Position numbers and translations under genes: made by a program
From: Streptomyces flavochromogenes
GTDB lineage: Bacteria; Actinomycetota; Actinomycetes; Streptomycetales; Streptomycetaceae
Direction of reading: 5' to 3'
Assembly: GCF_000717595.1 (NCBI RefSeq)
Contig: NZ_JNZO01000027.1
Coordinates: forward strand, 1 to 64,000
DNA: 64,000 nucleotides
The notes under the pieces: generated by a model
Told to the model about the DNA's origin: nothing
Seen by the model: only the letters and a program-made list of their open reading frames with translations
Database searches by the model: none
Shown here: piece by piece, positions 35,254 through 44,728 of the stretch
Layout of the letters: each line of letters opens with the position of its first letter
Position numbering within the stretch: the stretch's first letter is position 1

Positions 35254-36258
35254 TCAGGCCACGGCCGTGAGGACGCCCTCCCCGGCGAGCAGCGCGAGCA
35301 GTGAACGGCCGGTGTCCGTCAGCTGGTAGTACACCGAGCGTCCGACCCGGTGCCGGGTCACGACACCCGCCTCCGCGAGCACCGACAGATGCTCGGAGAC
35401 CGTGCTGGGCGCGAGGCCGAGACGGTCGGCGAGGCCCGCCGTCGTCAGCGGCCCGCCCAGCTCGCGCAGTACCGCGGCCCGGCCGCGGCCGAGCATCAGC
35501 CCGAGCCGGTCCTCGGCGACGGGCTCGGGCGGTTCGCGCAGGGCGCCCGCGCCCCGGGCCTGGAAGCTGAGCGCGAACACCTCGGGGTCGTCCGTCGAGT
35601 ACAGCCGGCAGCCCTCGGCGAAGACCAGCGGCACGAGGACGAGACGCCGCTCGCCGGGCGCGTACTCCGCGTCGACGTGCTTGGTCAGTTCGAGTACGGG
35701 CGGCTGCCACCGTCCCCGGGCCTCCAGGCCGGTGAACAGCGCGTCGACGCCCTCGGTCGCGAACGTCCTGGCACGGACGAGCACTTCGTCCTCGACGAGG
35801 CGTCGCATCGTCGGCCAGTACGGCTCGATCGCGCCCTCCCAGTAGGCCGCGTACGCGTCGGCGAGCGCCGCACAGGCCGCCTCCGGGTCCCTCAGATAGG
35901 GCTGTACGAAGGGGGCGTCGGGCATGCCGGGGTAGCAGACGGCCACCTGGGCGCGGACGAACTCCGGGTCGGTGGCCCGCAGCGCGGCGAGCTCCTCGTG
36001 GATGTGGACCGTGCCGAACGGCCGGGGCAGCAGGAAGTCGGAGACCGAGTACCGCCCGTCGGCGAACAGGTCCCACAGCGGCCGGAGCCGGTCGTCCTCG
36101 CGCCACACCTCCCGCGCCTGCCCGACCCACTCCTGGTACGGCCAGGAGGGGTGACGGTGCGGCAGCGCGAGGTGCATCGAGCAGAAGGCGTCCCTCAGCG
36201 GGCTGATCGCGATCCGGGTCGCCCCGAGCGAGGCCTCGTCCAGCTCGATCCGTATCAA
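35254..36258 (-). CDS. DUF5937-type regulator with C-terminal ArsR-like HTH
   Basis: 334 residues. A long N-terminal domain (DUF5937-like; ELDEASLGATRIAISPLRDAF, then PYQEWVGQAREVWREDDRLR) precedes a C-terminal winged helix: RAAVLRELGGPLTTAGLADR and LAPSTVSEHLSVLAEAGVVT, with wing RHRVGRSVYYQLTDTGRSLL. In Streptomyces this family sits next to efflux operons it represses. Here it lies upstream of the ABC-2 operon and downstream of a methyltransferase, with a TTG start at 36258 overlapping the methyltransferase TGA as TTGA. Expression is therefore coupled to the methyltransferase. Confidence 0.9.
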   Translation of the reverse strand: MIRIELDEASLGATRIAISPLRDAFCSMHLALPHRHPSWPYQEWVGQAREVWREDDRLRPLWDLFADGRYSVSDFLLPRPFGTVHIHEELAALRATDPEFVRAQVAVCYPGMPDAPFVQPYLRDPEAACAALADAYAAYWEGAIEPYWPTMRRLVEDEVLVRARTFATEGVDALFTGLEARGRWQPPVLELTKHVDAEYAPGERRLVLVPLVFAEGCRLYSTDDPEVFALSFQARGAGALREPPEPVAEDRLGLMLGRGRAAVLRELGGPLTTAGLADRLGLAPSTVSEHLSVLAEAGVVTRHRVGRSVYYQLTDTGRSLLALLAGEGVLTAVA

Positions 36259-37793
36259 GCGCCGTCCCCGTCCCCGACGGGCAGCAGGAAGCCCTCTTCC
36301 ACGAGCAGCCGGATCGCCTGCGGGGTGCGGTCGCGCAGTATCACCGGGTCCTCGCCCATCAGCTGCCCGATCGCGTCGAGGATGCGGCCGGCGCTGAGGG
36401 TGCCGTCGCAGACCCCGGCGAAGCCGGCGCCGACGTGGTCGACCCGGGTGGCGCGGCGCATCCCCCGGTTCTGCCGGAGCACGACGTGCTCCGGGTCCTC
36501 GGCGCCGGGGAGTCCGACCTGCTCCTGCACGACCTCGGTCGCGAGCGTGAAACGGTCGGCGAGGAGGGCCGCGTCGTCGTGGGTCCGCAGGTAGTCCTGG
36601 CGCTCGAAGTGGGCGAGGACGGTGGCGCCGAGGGGCTGCTCGACGGGGTGCGGCCATTCCTCGACGACGATCGACGGCTCGACGGCGCCGGACGCCACGG
36701 CCTCGTTCCGCCGGATCGTGATCCAGCCGAAGCCCACCGCGCGGGTCTTGCGGGCCTCGAACTCGTCGAGCCAGCGCCCGTACGCCTCCCCGTACGCGTC
36801 CGGGTCGCCGCGGTGGTCTCCGCTGTCGCGCAGCCACAGCTCGGCGTACTGGGTGATGTCCTGGACCTCGCGCTGCACGATCCAGGCGTCGCAGCCCGCG
36901 GGCACCCAGGACCGCAGCCGGTCCTGCCACTCCTCGCCCTCGACGTGCTGCCAGTTGGCGAGGAACTGGGCGTACCCGCCGTCGTTGAGCCGGTCGCCCG
37001 CCTGCTGCACGAGCGTGCGGCACAGATCGTCGCCGCCCATCCCGCCGTCCCGGTAGGTGAGCCGGGCGCCGGGGGAGATCACGAACGGCGGGTTGGAGAC
37101 GATCAGGTCGTACGTGTCCCCGTCGACCGGCTCGAAGAGCGAGCCGGTCAGCAGCTCGGCCTCCCGGGCCCCGGAGAGCGCGAGGGTGAGCCGCGTGAAG
37201 TCCAGGGCGCGCGGGTTGAGGTCGGTGGCCGTGACCAGGGTGGCGTGCTGCGCGGCGTGCAGGGCCTGGATGCCGGAGCCGGTGCCGAGGTCGAGCGCGG
37301 AGGAGACCGGCGTACGGACCGTGATCCCGGCGAGGGTGGTGGAGGCACCTCCGACGCCGAGGACGACCCCTTCGTCCTTCTTGCCGATCCCGCCGGCTCC
37401 GCCGACGGCGCAGCCCAGGTCGGAGACGATGAACCAGTCCTCGCCGTCGGGCCCGCCGTACGGCCGGATGTCGACCGTGGCGGACACGGTCCCGTCCTCG
37501 CGGACCACCCAGCCGTCGGTGAGGGCCTCGTCGAGCGGGAGCGCGGCGGCGGCACTCTCGTGCCCGACACCCTGCTGGAGCAGGAAGAGCCGGACGAGGG
37601 TCTCCAGCGGGGAGTCACCGCGGGTGGCGCGCAGCGCGGGCACGGTCTCGCTGCGGGCGAGCGCGGCGTAGGCCGGGGCGCCGAGCAGGTCGAGGAGTCC
37701 GTCGGCGGTGAAGTCGGCGGCGAGCAGCGTCTCGCGCAGACGGGCGGCGTGCGCGGGCATCGGGAGGCGGGGAGGCAGGCTGGTCGTACTCAC
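36255..37793 (-). CDS. Class I SAM methyltransferase, DUF7059/DUF7782 type
   Basis: 512 residues. An N-terminal helical domain (about 1-150; RLRETLLAADFTADGLLDLL) is followed by a Rossmann methyltransferase core with motif I SALDLGTGSGIQALHAAQ, motif II VTATDLNPRALDFTRL and the catalytic-type NPPF motif in YDLIVSNPPFVISPG. NPPF/NPPY motifs are typical of N6-adenine or glutamine-N-methyltransferases (HemK/PrmC and RsmC-like). A C-terminal domain of about 160 residues follows. Probably an RNA, DNA or protein methyltransferase; the target cannot be named. GTG start at 37793. Confidence 0.92.
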   Translation of the reverse strand: MSTTSLPPRLPMPAHAARLRETLLAADFTADGLLDLLGAPAYAALARSETVPALRATRGDSPLETLVRLFLLQQGVGHESAAAALPLDEALTDGWVVREDGTVSATVDIRPYGGPDGEDWFIVSDLGCAVGGAGGIGKKDEGVVLGVGGASTTLAGITVRTPVSSALDLGTGSGIQALHAAQHATLVTATDLNPRALDFTRLTLALSGAREAELLTGSLFEPVDGDTYDLIVSNPPFVISPGARLTYRDGGMGGDDLCRTLVQQAGDRLNDGGYAQFLANWQHVEGEEWQDRLRSWVPAGCDAWIVQREVQDITQYAELWLRDSGDHRGDPDAYGEAYGRWLDEFEARKTRAVGFGWITIRRNEAVASGAVEPSIVVEEWPHPVEQPLGATVLAHFERQDYLRTHDDAALLADRFTLATEVVQEQVGLPGAEDPEHVVLRQNRGMRRATRVDHVGAGFAGVCDGTLSAGRILDAIGQLMGEDPVILRDRTPQAIRLLVEEGFLLPVGDGDGA

Positions 37794-38024
37794 CGCTCCA
37801 TTGTGACCGCCGCCACCGACAACCGGGCGGCCGACCCGTCGGCAGGCATCCATGGACCTGGCCGGGGCCGGCAGTCGCCCCGGCGGCGCGCGGCGGATCA
37901 CCGCTGCCACCGGGTCCGGCGGGGTGCCCCGGCCCGGGCCCGGCGGGGCCCGGGCGGGACCCCCGTCGGGTCCGGGTGGAGCGCCCCGGCTCGGGTCCGG
38001 GCGGGGGCGGAACCCCGGGCGGGA

Positions 38025-38690
38025 CTACTCCTCGGTCTTGGCCGACGAGGTCGGCTTGGCCGGCTTCGTCGAGGCCTTGTCGGAGGAGCCGGAGGCGGTG
38101 GAGCCGGGATTCGGTGACTCCGAGCCGGAGGTCTTCGGCGGGGTCGAGGCCGTGGGCTTCTGGCAGCCGGGCTGCTTGGCCATCGCCTGGCCCAGTTCGC
38201 CCTCCTCCAGCTTGGACAGGGCGTTCTGGTCCATCTTCTCGATCTTGGTCAGGCCGTCGGCGACACCCTGGAGACCGTCCGCGAACTTCTGCTGGTTCGT
38301 CGGGTCCAGCGCGTCGACCTGCTTCTTGAGGCCCTCGTAGGCCACCGCGGTCGCGTTGAGCTCCTTGATCGCGTCCTGCTGGACCTTCTCGCCGTTCTCG
38401 ACGGGCGGTGCGCCGGCGCTCTCGACGGCCTTGGCCAGCGCCCGGTCGGCGTCGGCGATGTCCTGGAACGCCTTCGAGTCGGCGGCCTGGATGTCGGCGG
38501 GCTTGCTGTCCGCCGCCGTCGAGATGATGATCTGGTGGGCGTCGGCCCGCTTCTGGATCTGGGGCTTGGCCTGGTCGCAGAACGTCTTCGCCCAGTCGTC
38601 CACCTTGTTGCCCTCGTCGTCGCTGCAACCGGACAGCGCGAGCACGAGTACCGCGCCGCCGGACAGTGCGGCCGCAAGCTTCTTGTTCAC
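38025..38690 (-). CDS. Small secreted lipoprotein
   Basis: 221 residues. Signal peptide with lipobox LALSGCSDD, then a helical domain with two Cys residues (KTFCDQAKPQ and PGCQKPT) likely disulfide-bonded, helices rich in Asp/Lys/Ala (QDIADADRALAKAVES), and a Ser/Thr/Pro/Lys-rich disordered tail (SGSSDKASTKPAKPTSSA). No enzymatic motif. GTG start at 38690 with a gaaggga ribosome site. It lies downstream of the pyrophosphatase in this strand, separated by 210 bp. Function unknown; the layout fits surface-exposed lipoproteins of Streptomyces. Confidence 0.88.
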   Translation of the reverse strand: MNKKLAAALSGGAVLVLALSGCSDDEGNKVDDWAKTFCDQAKPQIQKRADAHQIIISTAADSKPADIQAADSKAFQDIADADRALAKAVESAGAPPVENGEKVQQDAIKELNATAVAYEGLKKQVDALDPTNQQKFADGLQGVADGLTKIEKMDQNALSKLEEGELGQAMAKQPGCQKPTASTPPKTSGSESPNPGSTASGSSDKASTKPAKPTSSAKTEE

Positions 38691-38849
38691 CGGATCGGTC
38701 CCTTCCAAGGCTCTCGGCCCCGGAACATACACGCCGAACGGGCTACTTCCACCTTTCGTGCGACTGGTTCGCCCCGTATTGCAGTCTTTTGACCCAAGGG
38801 AGAGGACTCTCACGCACCCCCTACGCGCCCGGGAATGAGACGGACACCA

Positions 38850-38897
38850 CGTACGACGCCGGTCCGGACAGCTCGTACGACGCCGGGCCGGACGCCA
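38850..38897. repeat. 24-bp tandem duplication 3' of hppA
   Basis: Two units (38850-38873 and 38874-38897), cgtacgacgccgg(t/g)ccggac plus 4 variable bases, with three to four differences. They lie immediately after the hppA stop. Non-coding on the strand that matters; no clear hairpin. Confidence 0.75.
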
Positions 38898-38899
38898 TG

Positions 38900-41089
38900 T
38901 CAGGACACGGTCACGGAACGCCTCTTGGAGACCGATACGGCGGCGATGACGACGATCAGCGCGACCCCCGCGACCGCCGCCCGCAGCCCGGCGCTCGCGT
39001 CGCCCCCGTAGCTGAACCGCACGACCGCCGGGGCGATGAGCAGCGCGACCAGGTTCATCACCTTCAGAAGAGGGTTGATCGCCGGTCCCGCCGTGTCCTT
39101 GAACGGGTCGCCGACCGTGTCCCCGATGACGGTCGCCTCGTGCGCCTCGCTGCCCTTGCCGCCGTGGTTCCCGTCCTCGACCAGCTTCTTCGCGTTGTCC
39201 CAGGCGAGCAGCCCGGGCGTGGCGAGTTCGCGCAGCGCGTCCTTGGTGCAGATGTCGACGACCCGCCCGTACTCGGGTTTCTCGGTGAAGTTCATGATCC
39301 CGGGGTGCTCGCGGAACTGCCGCCGCACCTCGTAGACCACCGATCCCGCCGACCGTGACACGGCGTTGATCGCGAGCCCCGAGAAGAGGAACACGACGGC
39401 CGAGCCGAGGATCAGACCGAACAGGTTGTTGGGCTGGGAGATGTCCATCGAGAGGGTCAGCTCGTTCGCCTTCGCGCCGACCTCGGCGACCGAGGTGGCG
39501 ATGGCGTCCCGGTACGAGCCGAACAGCGCCGCGGCCGCGAGGACGGCGGTGGCGATGGCGATGCCCTTGGTGATGGCCTTCGTCGTGTTGCCGACGGCGT
39601 CCAGATCGGTGAGGACCTGGGCTCCCGCCCCCCGCACGTCCCCGGACATCTCCGCGATGCCCTGGGCGTTGTCGGCGACCGGGCCGAAGGTGTCCATGGC
39701 GACGATCACGCCGACGGTGGTGAGCAGGCCCGTACCGGCGAGGGCGACCGCGAACAGCGCGAGCATGATCGAGGAACCGCCGAGCAGGAACGCCCCGTAC
39801 ACGGTGAGGCCGATCAGGAGCGCCGTGTAGACGGCGGACTCCATGCCCAGGGCCACGCCCGCGAGGACGACGGTCGCGGGGCCGGTGAGCGAGGACTTTC
39901 CGACGTCCCTGACCGGCCGGCGGCTCGTCTCCGTGAAGTAGCCGGTGAGCTGCTGGATGAGCGCGGCGAGGACGATGCCGAGGGCGACGGCGACCAGGGC
40001 GAGGACCCGGGGATCACCGGTGTGGTCGTGGATGCCCGGCACCGTGACCCCCTTGAGCTCGGCATAGGAGGAGGGCAGGTACACGAAGGCGGCGACGGCC
40101 ACTCCGGCGAGCGAGATCACGGCGGAGACGAGGAATCCGCGGTTGATCGCGCTCATCCCGCCACGGTCGGAACGCCGCGGGGAGACGGCGAAGATGCCGA
40201 CCACCGCGGTGATCACGCCGATCGCGGGCACGATCAGCGGAAACGCCAGGCCGTAGTCGCCGAAGGCCGCCTTGCCGAGGATGAGCGCGGCGACCAGGGT
40301 GACGGCGTACGACTCGAAGAGGTCGGCCGCCATGCCCGCGCAGTCGCCGACGTTGTCGCCCACGTTGTCGGCGATGGTGGCCGCGTTGCGCGGGTCGTCC
40401 TCCGGGATGCCCTGCTCGACCTTGCCGACCAGGTCGGCGCCGACGTCGGCCGCCTTGGTGAAGATGCCGCCGCCCACGCGCATGAACATGGCGATGAGCG
40501 CGGCGCCGAGGCCGAATCCCTCCAGGACCTTGGGCGCGTCTGCGGCGTAGACGAGCACGACGCACACGGCCCCGAGCAGTCCGAGGCCCACCGTGCACAT
40601 GCCGACGACCCCGCCCGTGCGGAACGCGATCCGGGTGGCACGGTGGGCCACCTCGGTCAGGTTCTTCTCGGGTTCTCCCTCGGCCGGCGTGGCCTCCCGG
40701 GCGGCCGCGGCGACCCGCACATTGGCCCGTACGGCGAGCCGCATGCCGATGTACCCGGTGACCGCCGAGAAAAGCGCCCCGACCAGGAAGAACAGGGAGC
40801 GTCCCGCGCGCTGCGACCAGTTGTCCGCGGGCAGCAGCATCAGCAGGAAGAACACGACGACGGCGAATACGGCGAGGGTCCGCAACTGCCGCGCGAGGTA
40901 GGCGTTGGCCCCCTCCTGCACGGCGGCGGCGATCTCCCTCATCCTCTCGGTGCCCTCACCGGCCCTGAGCACCTGGCGGACGAGGAGCCGCGCGACGACC
41001 AGCGCGGCGAGGGCGACGGCGCCGACGACGTACACGATCGTCCGGTTCCCGCTCGTGAGCACCGCCGCGGCGAGAGATGTGGGGTACAT
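38900..41089 (-). CDS. hppA: Membrane proton pyrophosphatase
   Basis: 729 residues with about 15-16 TM helices. It hydrolyses pyrophosphate and pumps H+ out. Substrate loops: GGGIFTKAADVGADLVGKVE, then GIPEDDPRNAATIADNVGDN (residues about 207-247), and DTVGDPFKDTAGPAIN near the C-terminus. At the K+-dependence site the sequence is VGNTTKAITKG (Lys504, Thr507). Lys here is the mark of K+-independent H+-PPases (family knowledge). ATG at 41089. It supports biosynthesis by removing PPi and energising the membrane. The convergent gene end and bidirectional terminator at 41230 isolate it from the anti-sigma gene upstream. Confidence 0.97.
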   Translation of the reverse strand: MYPTSLAAAVLTSGNRTIVYVVGAVALAALVVARLLVRQVLRAGEGTERMREIAAAVQEGANAYLARQLRTLAVFAVVVFFLLMLLPADNWSQRAGRSLFFLVGALFSAVTGYIGMRLAVRANVRVAAAAREATPAEGEPEKNLTEVAHRATRIAFRTGGVVGMCTVGLGLLGAVCVVLVYAADAPKVLEGFGLGAALIAMFMRVGGGIFTKAADVGADLVGKVEQGIPEDDPRNAATIADNVGDNVGDCAGMAADLFESYAVTLVAALILGKAAFGDYGLAFPLIVPAIGVITAVVGIFAVSPRRSDRGGMSAINRGFLVSAVISLAGVAVAAFVYLPSSYAELKGVTVPGIHDHTGDPRVLALVAVALGIVLAALIQQLTGYFTETSRRPVRDVGKSSLTGPATVVLAGVALGMESAVYTALLIGLTVYGAFLLGGSSIMLALFAVALAGTGLLTTVGVIVAMDTFGPVADNAQGIAEMSGDVRGAGAQVLTDLDAVGNTTKAITKGIAIATAVLAAAALFGSYRDAIATSVAEVGAKANELTLSMDISQPNNLFGLILGSAVVFLFSGLAINAVSRSAGSVVYEVRRQFREHPGIMNFTEKPEYGRVVDICTKDALRELATPGLLAWDNAKKLVEDGNHGGKGSEAHEATVIGDTVGDPFKDTAGPAINPLLKVMNLVALLIAPAVVRFSYGGDASAGLRAAVAGVALIVVIAAVSVSKRRSVTVS

Positions 41090-41229
41090 GGGGACGGATC
41101 ATAGGGAGACAAACCGGTGCGTACGGGGATGCCGGAAACCCCCCGCGCGGATGCACCAATCAGGGGGCGGTTCCGGGGCGTGCCGGTTCGAGGGGGGCGG
41201 GGCGGGTTCGGACGGCGACCGGTTCCGGC

Positions 41230-41272
41230 GCAACGAGAAGAGGCCCTGCGGGGCAGGGCCTCTTCTCGTTGC
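41230..41272. terminator. Terminator with 19-bp perfect stem
   Basis: Arms 41230-41248 and 41254-41272 (GCAACGAGAAGAGGCCCTG and complement) with loop cgggg. It lies 21 bp downstream of the anti-sigma gene stop (minus strand) and insulates the bldG operon from hppA. Confidence 0.95.
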
Positions 41273-41292
41273 GCTCCATGGCTCCGTACGGG

Positions 41293-41751
41293 TCAGGACA
41301 GGACGTCCGCCGAGCTCACCGGCCAACTCATCCGGATGGTGCCGCCGTCCTCGCCGGCGCTCACCTCGACATCGTCGACGAGCCCGCGGATCACCGCGAG
41401 CCCCATCTCGTCCTCACCGTCGGCGTCGTCGAACTCCTCGGCCGGGGCCGCGGCCCGCGCGCCGGGGACACCGGCGGCATCGGCCGCCGCGACCCCCGCA
41501 CCCGGGACCTCGTCGCCGACCTCGATGGAGAACGTCTTCTCCTCCTCGGTCAGCACGACCCTGATGGGCGTCGTGACGTCGTTGCTGCGGTGCAGCCCGA
41601 CGGCACGCGAACACGCCTCGCCGACGGCGAGCCGCACCTCGTCGAGGACCGCCTCGTCCACCCCCGCCCGGCGCGCCACCGCGGCCGCCACCAGGCGGGC
41701 CGTACGGACGTGCTCGGGCTGAGCGCTGAAGCGGAGTTCAACGATGGCCAT
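41293..41751 (-). CDS. Anti-sigma regulatory factor (RsbW-like), BldG partner
   Basis: 152 residues. A GHKL/HATPase_c anti-sigma fold: the N-box-like ARRAGVDEAVLDEVRLAVGE, an acidic insert (AAAPAEEFDDADGEDE) and the late EMGLAVIRGLVDDVEV helix. It lies directly downstream of bldG (15 bp apart), as in other streptomycetes where the partner anti-sigma factor is phosphorylation-linked to BldG. It would bind one or more stress-response sigma factors (SigH-type) and be released by unphosphorylated BldG. Which sigma factor it holds is not encoded in this window. An Ala/Asp insertion in the ATP-lid region is a modest oddity. Confidence 0.93.
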   Translation of the reverse strand: MAIVELRFSAQPEHVRTARLVAAAVARRAGVDEAVLDEVRLAVGEACSRAVGLHRSNDVTTPIRVVLTEEEKTFSIEVGDEVPGAGVAAADAAGVPGARAAAPAEEFDDADGEDEMGLAVIRGLVDDVEVSAGEDGGTIRMSWPVSSADVLS

Positions 41752-41766
41752 AGGAACCCCCTGGGC

Positions 41767-42120
41767 TCAGTCGACGGCGTTGACGGCCTCGTCGACCGAG
41801 GTGTGGATCGGGAACACCTTGGTGAGACCCGTGATCCGGAAAATCTTCAGAATGCGCTCCTGGTTGCAGACCAGACGCAGCGAGCCCTCGTGGGCGCGAA
41901 CGCGCTTCAGGCCGCCGACGAGCACACCGAGTCCGGTGGAGTCGAGGAAGTCCACGCCCTCCATGTCGACGACCAGGTGGTAGCTGCCGTCGTTCACCAA
42001 CTCGACCAACTGCTCGCGCAGCTTGGGCGCGGTATACACATCAATCTCGCCACCGACCTCGACGACCGTACGGTCACCACCAGCGCCGGACACATTGCGA
42101 GTCGACAGGGACAGGTCCAC
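41767..42120 (-). CDS. bldG: Anti-anti-sigma factor BldG
   Basis: 117 residues, a single STAS domain. The phosphorylatable Ser lies in [20 protein letters not shown] (D-S-T-G-L-G, as in SpoIIAA/RsbV/BldG). N-terminal strand [20 protein letters not shown]. The protein controls aerial hyphae and antibiotic production in Streptomyces by antagonising anti-sigma factors. Start ATG at 42120 with ggaggatcc just upstream, a strong ribosome site. Transcribed with the anti-sigma gene and divergent from the helicase. Identity is supported by sequence and by the bldG/anti-sigma/helicase gene order. Confidence 0.97.
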   Translation of the reverse strand: MDLSLSTRNVSGAGGDRTVVEVGGEIDVYTAPKLREQLVELVNDGSYHLVVDMEGVDFLDSTGLGVLVGGLKRVRAHEGSLRLVCNQERILKIFRITGLTKVFPIHTSVDEAVNAVD

Positions 42121-42202
42121 GGATCCTCCAGCACCTTGCTATCGAACGATCGTCCCCACTGGGTCTCCCGGGCGGGAGTCAGGGAACTGATCGCCAGCCG
42201 CG
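42121..42202. promoter_or_regulatory. Divergent bldG/helicase promoter region
   Basis: Only 82 bp separate the start codons of bldG and the helicase, so both promoters must fit here or within the flanking coding sequence. Inverted bits such as tcgaacgatcg and gtctcccgggcgggag are visible; no confident -35/-10 pair can be assigned by eye. Confidence 0.5.
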
Positions 42203-44728
42203 ATGGCATTCAATCACTTACCAGCAGCCATGCACGACGCCTTGGAAGCATTGTCCGTCATGGCAGTGACACACTCGGTGCCGATGGCCAAGAATCAGCG
42301 CCCCCGTCGACCGGCCGGAGAGACGGGCAGTCGCCCCTCTCCCGGCATGGTCCTCGACCGGCTCTCCTCGGGCGAGAGCCGGGCCGCGCGCATCACTCAT
42401 ACGGAGCACATGCCCGCCCGGGAGGGTCGTCATGCCGTCTGGCCGCATCGCATCCGTCCGGAGGTGATCGCGGCGATCGAGGCGGCCGGGATCGAGCACC
42501 CCTGGGCACACCAGGCCGAAGCCGCCGAGCACGCCCTGGACGGCGAGAACGTGGTGATCGCCACCGGCACCGCCTCGGGCAAGTCGCTCGCCTACCTCGC
42601 CCCGGTCCTGAGCACCCTCCTGGACGGCTCCGAGGCCCCCAACGGTCGCGGGACCACAGCCCTGTACCTCTCGCCCACCAAGGCGCTCGCCGCCGACCAG
42701 CGGCGCGCCGTCCGGGAACTGGCCGCCCCGCTCGGCAACCGGATCCGCCCCGCCGTCTACGACGGCGACACGCCCGTCGAGGAACGCGAGTGGGTCCGCC
42801 AGTACGCGAACCACGTGCTGACCAACCCCGACATGCTGCACCGGGGCATACTCCCCTCCCACCCCAGGTGGGCCTCCTTCCTGCGCTCCCTGCGCTACGT
42901 CGTGATCGACGAGTGCCACACCTACCGGGGCGTCTTCGGCTCCCACGTCGCCCAGGTGCTGCGGCGACTGCGCCGGATCTGCGCCCGGTACGGCTCCGAG
43001 CCGGTCTTCCTCCTCGCCTCCGCCACCTCCGCCGAACCCGCCCTCGCCGCCGGCCGCCTCACCGGCCTGCCGGTCACCGAGGTCTCCGACGACGCCTCCC
43101 CGCGCGGCGAACTGGTCTTCGCCCTGTGGGAGCCGCCGCTGACCGAGCTGCACGGCGAGCGCGGAGCGCCCGTGCGCCGCACCGCCACCGCGGAGACCGC
43201 GGACCTGCTGACCGACCTGACCCGCCAGGGCGTCCGCTCGGTCGCCTTCGTCCGCTCCCGGCGCGGCGCCGAGCTGATCTCGGTGATCGCCCAGGAACGC
43301 CTCGCCGAGACCGACCGCGCGCTCGCCCGCCGGGTCGCCGCCTACCGCGGCGGCTACCTCCCCGAGGAGCGCCGGGCCCTGGAGCGGGCCCTGCACTCCG
43401 GCGAGCTCCTGGGCCTGGCCGCCACGACCGCCCTGGAGCTGGGCGTGGACGTCTCGGGCCTGGACGCGGTTCTGATCGCCGGCTACCCGGGTACCCGGGC
43501 CTCCCTGTGGCAGCAGGCGGGCCGCGCCGGCCGCTCGGGTGAGGGCGCCCTGGCGATCCTGATCGCCCGCGACGACCCGCTGGACACCTTCCTGGTGCAC
43601 CACCCGGAGGCGATCTTCGACCAGCCGGTCGAGTCGACGGTCCTCGACCCGGACAACCCGTACGTCCTCGCCCCCCACCTGTGCGCCGCCGCCGCGGAGC
43701 TCCCGCTGACCGAGGCGGACCTGGCCCTCTTCGGCCCGGCCGTCCCCGACCTGCTGCCCCAGCTGGAGGGCGCCGGCCTGCTGCGCCGCCGTTCCACCGG
43801 CTGGTACTGGACCCGCCGCGAGCGGGCCGCCGACCTCACGGACATCCGGGGCGGCGGCGGCAGCCCCGTCCGGATCGTGGAGGCCGGCACCGGCCGGCTC
43901 CTCGGCACCGTCGACGAGGCCGCCTCCCACACTGCCGTCCACGAAGGCGCCGTCCACCTCCACCAGGGCCGCACCTACCTGGTGCGGGAGCTCGACCTCA
44001 AGGACTCCGTGGCGCTCGTGGAGGAGGCCGTCCCGCCGTACTCCACCACCGCTCGCGACACCACCGCCATCGCCGTCCTGGACACCGAGACCGAGATCCC
44101 CTGGGGCGCCGGCCGCCTCTGCTACGGCTCCGTCGAGGTCACCAACCAGGTCGTCTCCTTCCTGCGCCGCCGCCTGATCACGGGCGAGGTGCTCGGCGAG
44201 ACCAAGCTCGACCTGCCGCCCCGCACCCTGCGCACCCGGGCCGTGTGGTGGACGGTCACGGAGGACCAGCTGGACGCCGCCCGGATCGCCCCGGAGATCC
44301 TCGGGGGCGCCCTGCACGCCGCCGAGCACGCCTCCATCGGCATGCTGCCGCTCTTCGCCACCTGCGACCGCTGGGACATCGGCGGCGTCTCCGTACCGCT
44401 CCACCCGGACACCCTGCTGCCCACCGTCTTCGTGTACGACGGCCACCCGGGCGGCGCGGGCTTCGCCGAGCGCGCCTTCCACACGGCCCGTGCCTGGCTG
44501 ACGGCCACCCGGGAGGCCATCGCCTCCTGCGAGTGCGAGGCGGGCTGTCCGTCCTGCATCCAGTCCCCGAAGTGCGGCAACGGCAACGACCCCCTCCACA
44601 AGCGCGGTGCGGTCCGTCTGCTCACGGAAATCCTCCGGGAGGCCCCGGAGCCCCCGGAGACACCTGCGGCACCCGAGGCCCCCGAGACGACGCCGGCGGA
44701 GGCGCCGGAGGTCCCGCCCGGGACCTGA
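42203..44728 (+). CDS. MrfA/Hrq1-like superfamily 2 DEAD/H helicase
   Basis: 841 residues. Motif I VIATGTASGKSLAY, Ib TNPDMLHRGIL, motif II VVIDECHTYRG, motif III LLASATSAEP, motif V ATTALELGVDVSGL, motif VI WQQAGRAGRSGEGALA. After the helicase core comes the family-specific C-terminal domain with four cysteines, CECEAGCPSCIQSPKCGNGN, which binds zinc in MrfA and Hrq1. These proteins unwind 3'-5' and act in repair of mitomycin-type crosslinks. Start at ATG 42203. The C-terminal Glu/Pro-rich tail overlaps, antisense, the end of the Tad-island gene at 44622. Confidence 0.95.
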   Translation: MAFNHLPAAMHDALEALSVMAVTHSVPMAKNQRPRRPAGETGSRPSPGMVLDRLSSGESRAARITHTEHMPAREGRHAVWPHRIRPEVIAAIEAAGIEHPWAHQAEAAEHALDGENVVIATGTASGKSLAYLAPVLSTLLDGSEAPNGRGTTALYLSPTKALAADQRRAVRELAAPLGNRIRPAVYDGDTPVEEREWVRQYANHVLTNPDMLHRGILPSHPRWASFLRSLRYVVIDECHTYRGVFGSHVAQVLRRLRRICARYGSEPVFLLASATSAEPALAAGRLTGLPVTEVSDDASPRGELVFALWEPPLTELHGERGAPVRRTATAETADLLTDLTRQGVRSVAFVRSRRGAELISVIAQERLAETDRALARRVAAYRGGYLPEERRALERALHSGELLGLAATTALELGVDVSGLDAVLIAGYPGTRASLWQQAGRAGRSGEGALAILIARDDPLDTFLVHHPEAIFDQPVESTVLDPDNPYVLAPHLCAAAAELPLTEADLALFGPAVPDLLPQLEGAGLLRRRSTGWYWTRRERAADLTDIRGGGGSPVRIVEAGTGRLLGTVDEAASHTAVHEGAVHLHQGRTYLVRELDLKDSVALVEEAVPPYSTTARDTTAIAVLDTETEIPWGAGRLCYGSVEVTNQVVSFLRRRLITGEVLGETKLDLPPRTLRTRAVWWTVTEDQLDAARIAPEILGGALHAAEHASIGMLPLFATCDRWDIGGVSVPLHPDTLLPTVFVYDGHPGGAGFAERAFHTARAWLTATREAIASCECEAGCPSCIQSPKCGNGNDPLHKRGAVRLLTEILREAPEPPETPAAPEAPETTPAEAPEVPPGT

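Noticed and set aside
37850..38024. G/C repeats gggtccggcgggg and cccgggcggg after the lipoprotein gene, considered as a regulatory array
   Set aside because: Short, poorly phased and consistent with biased composition.
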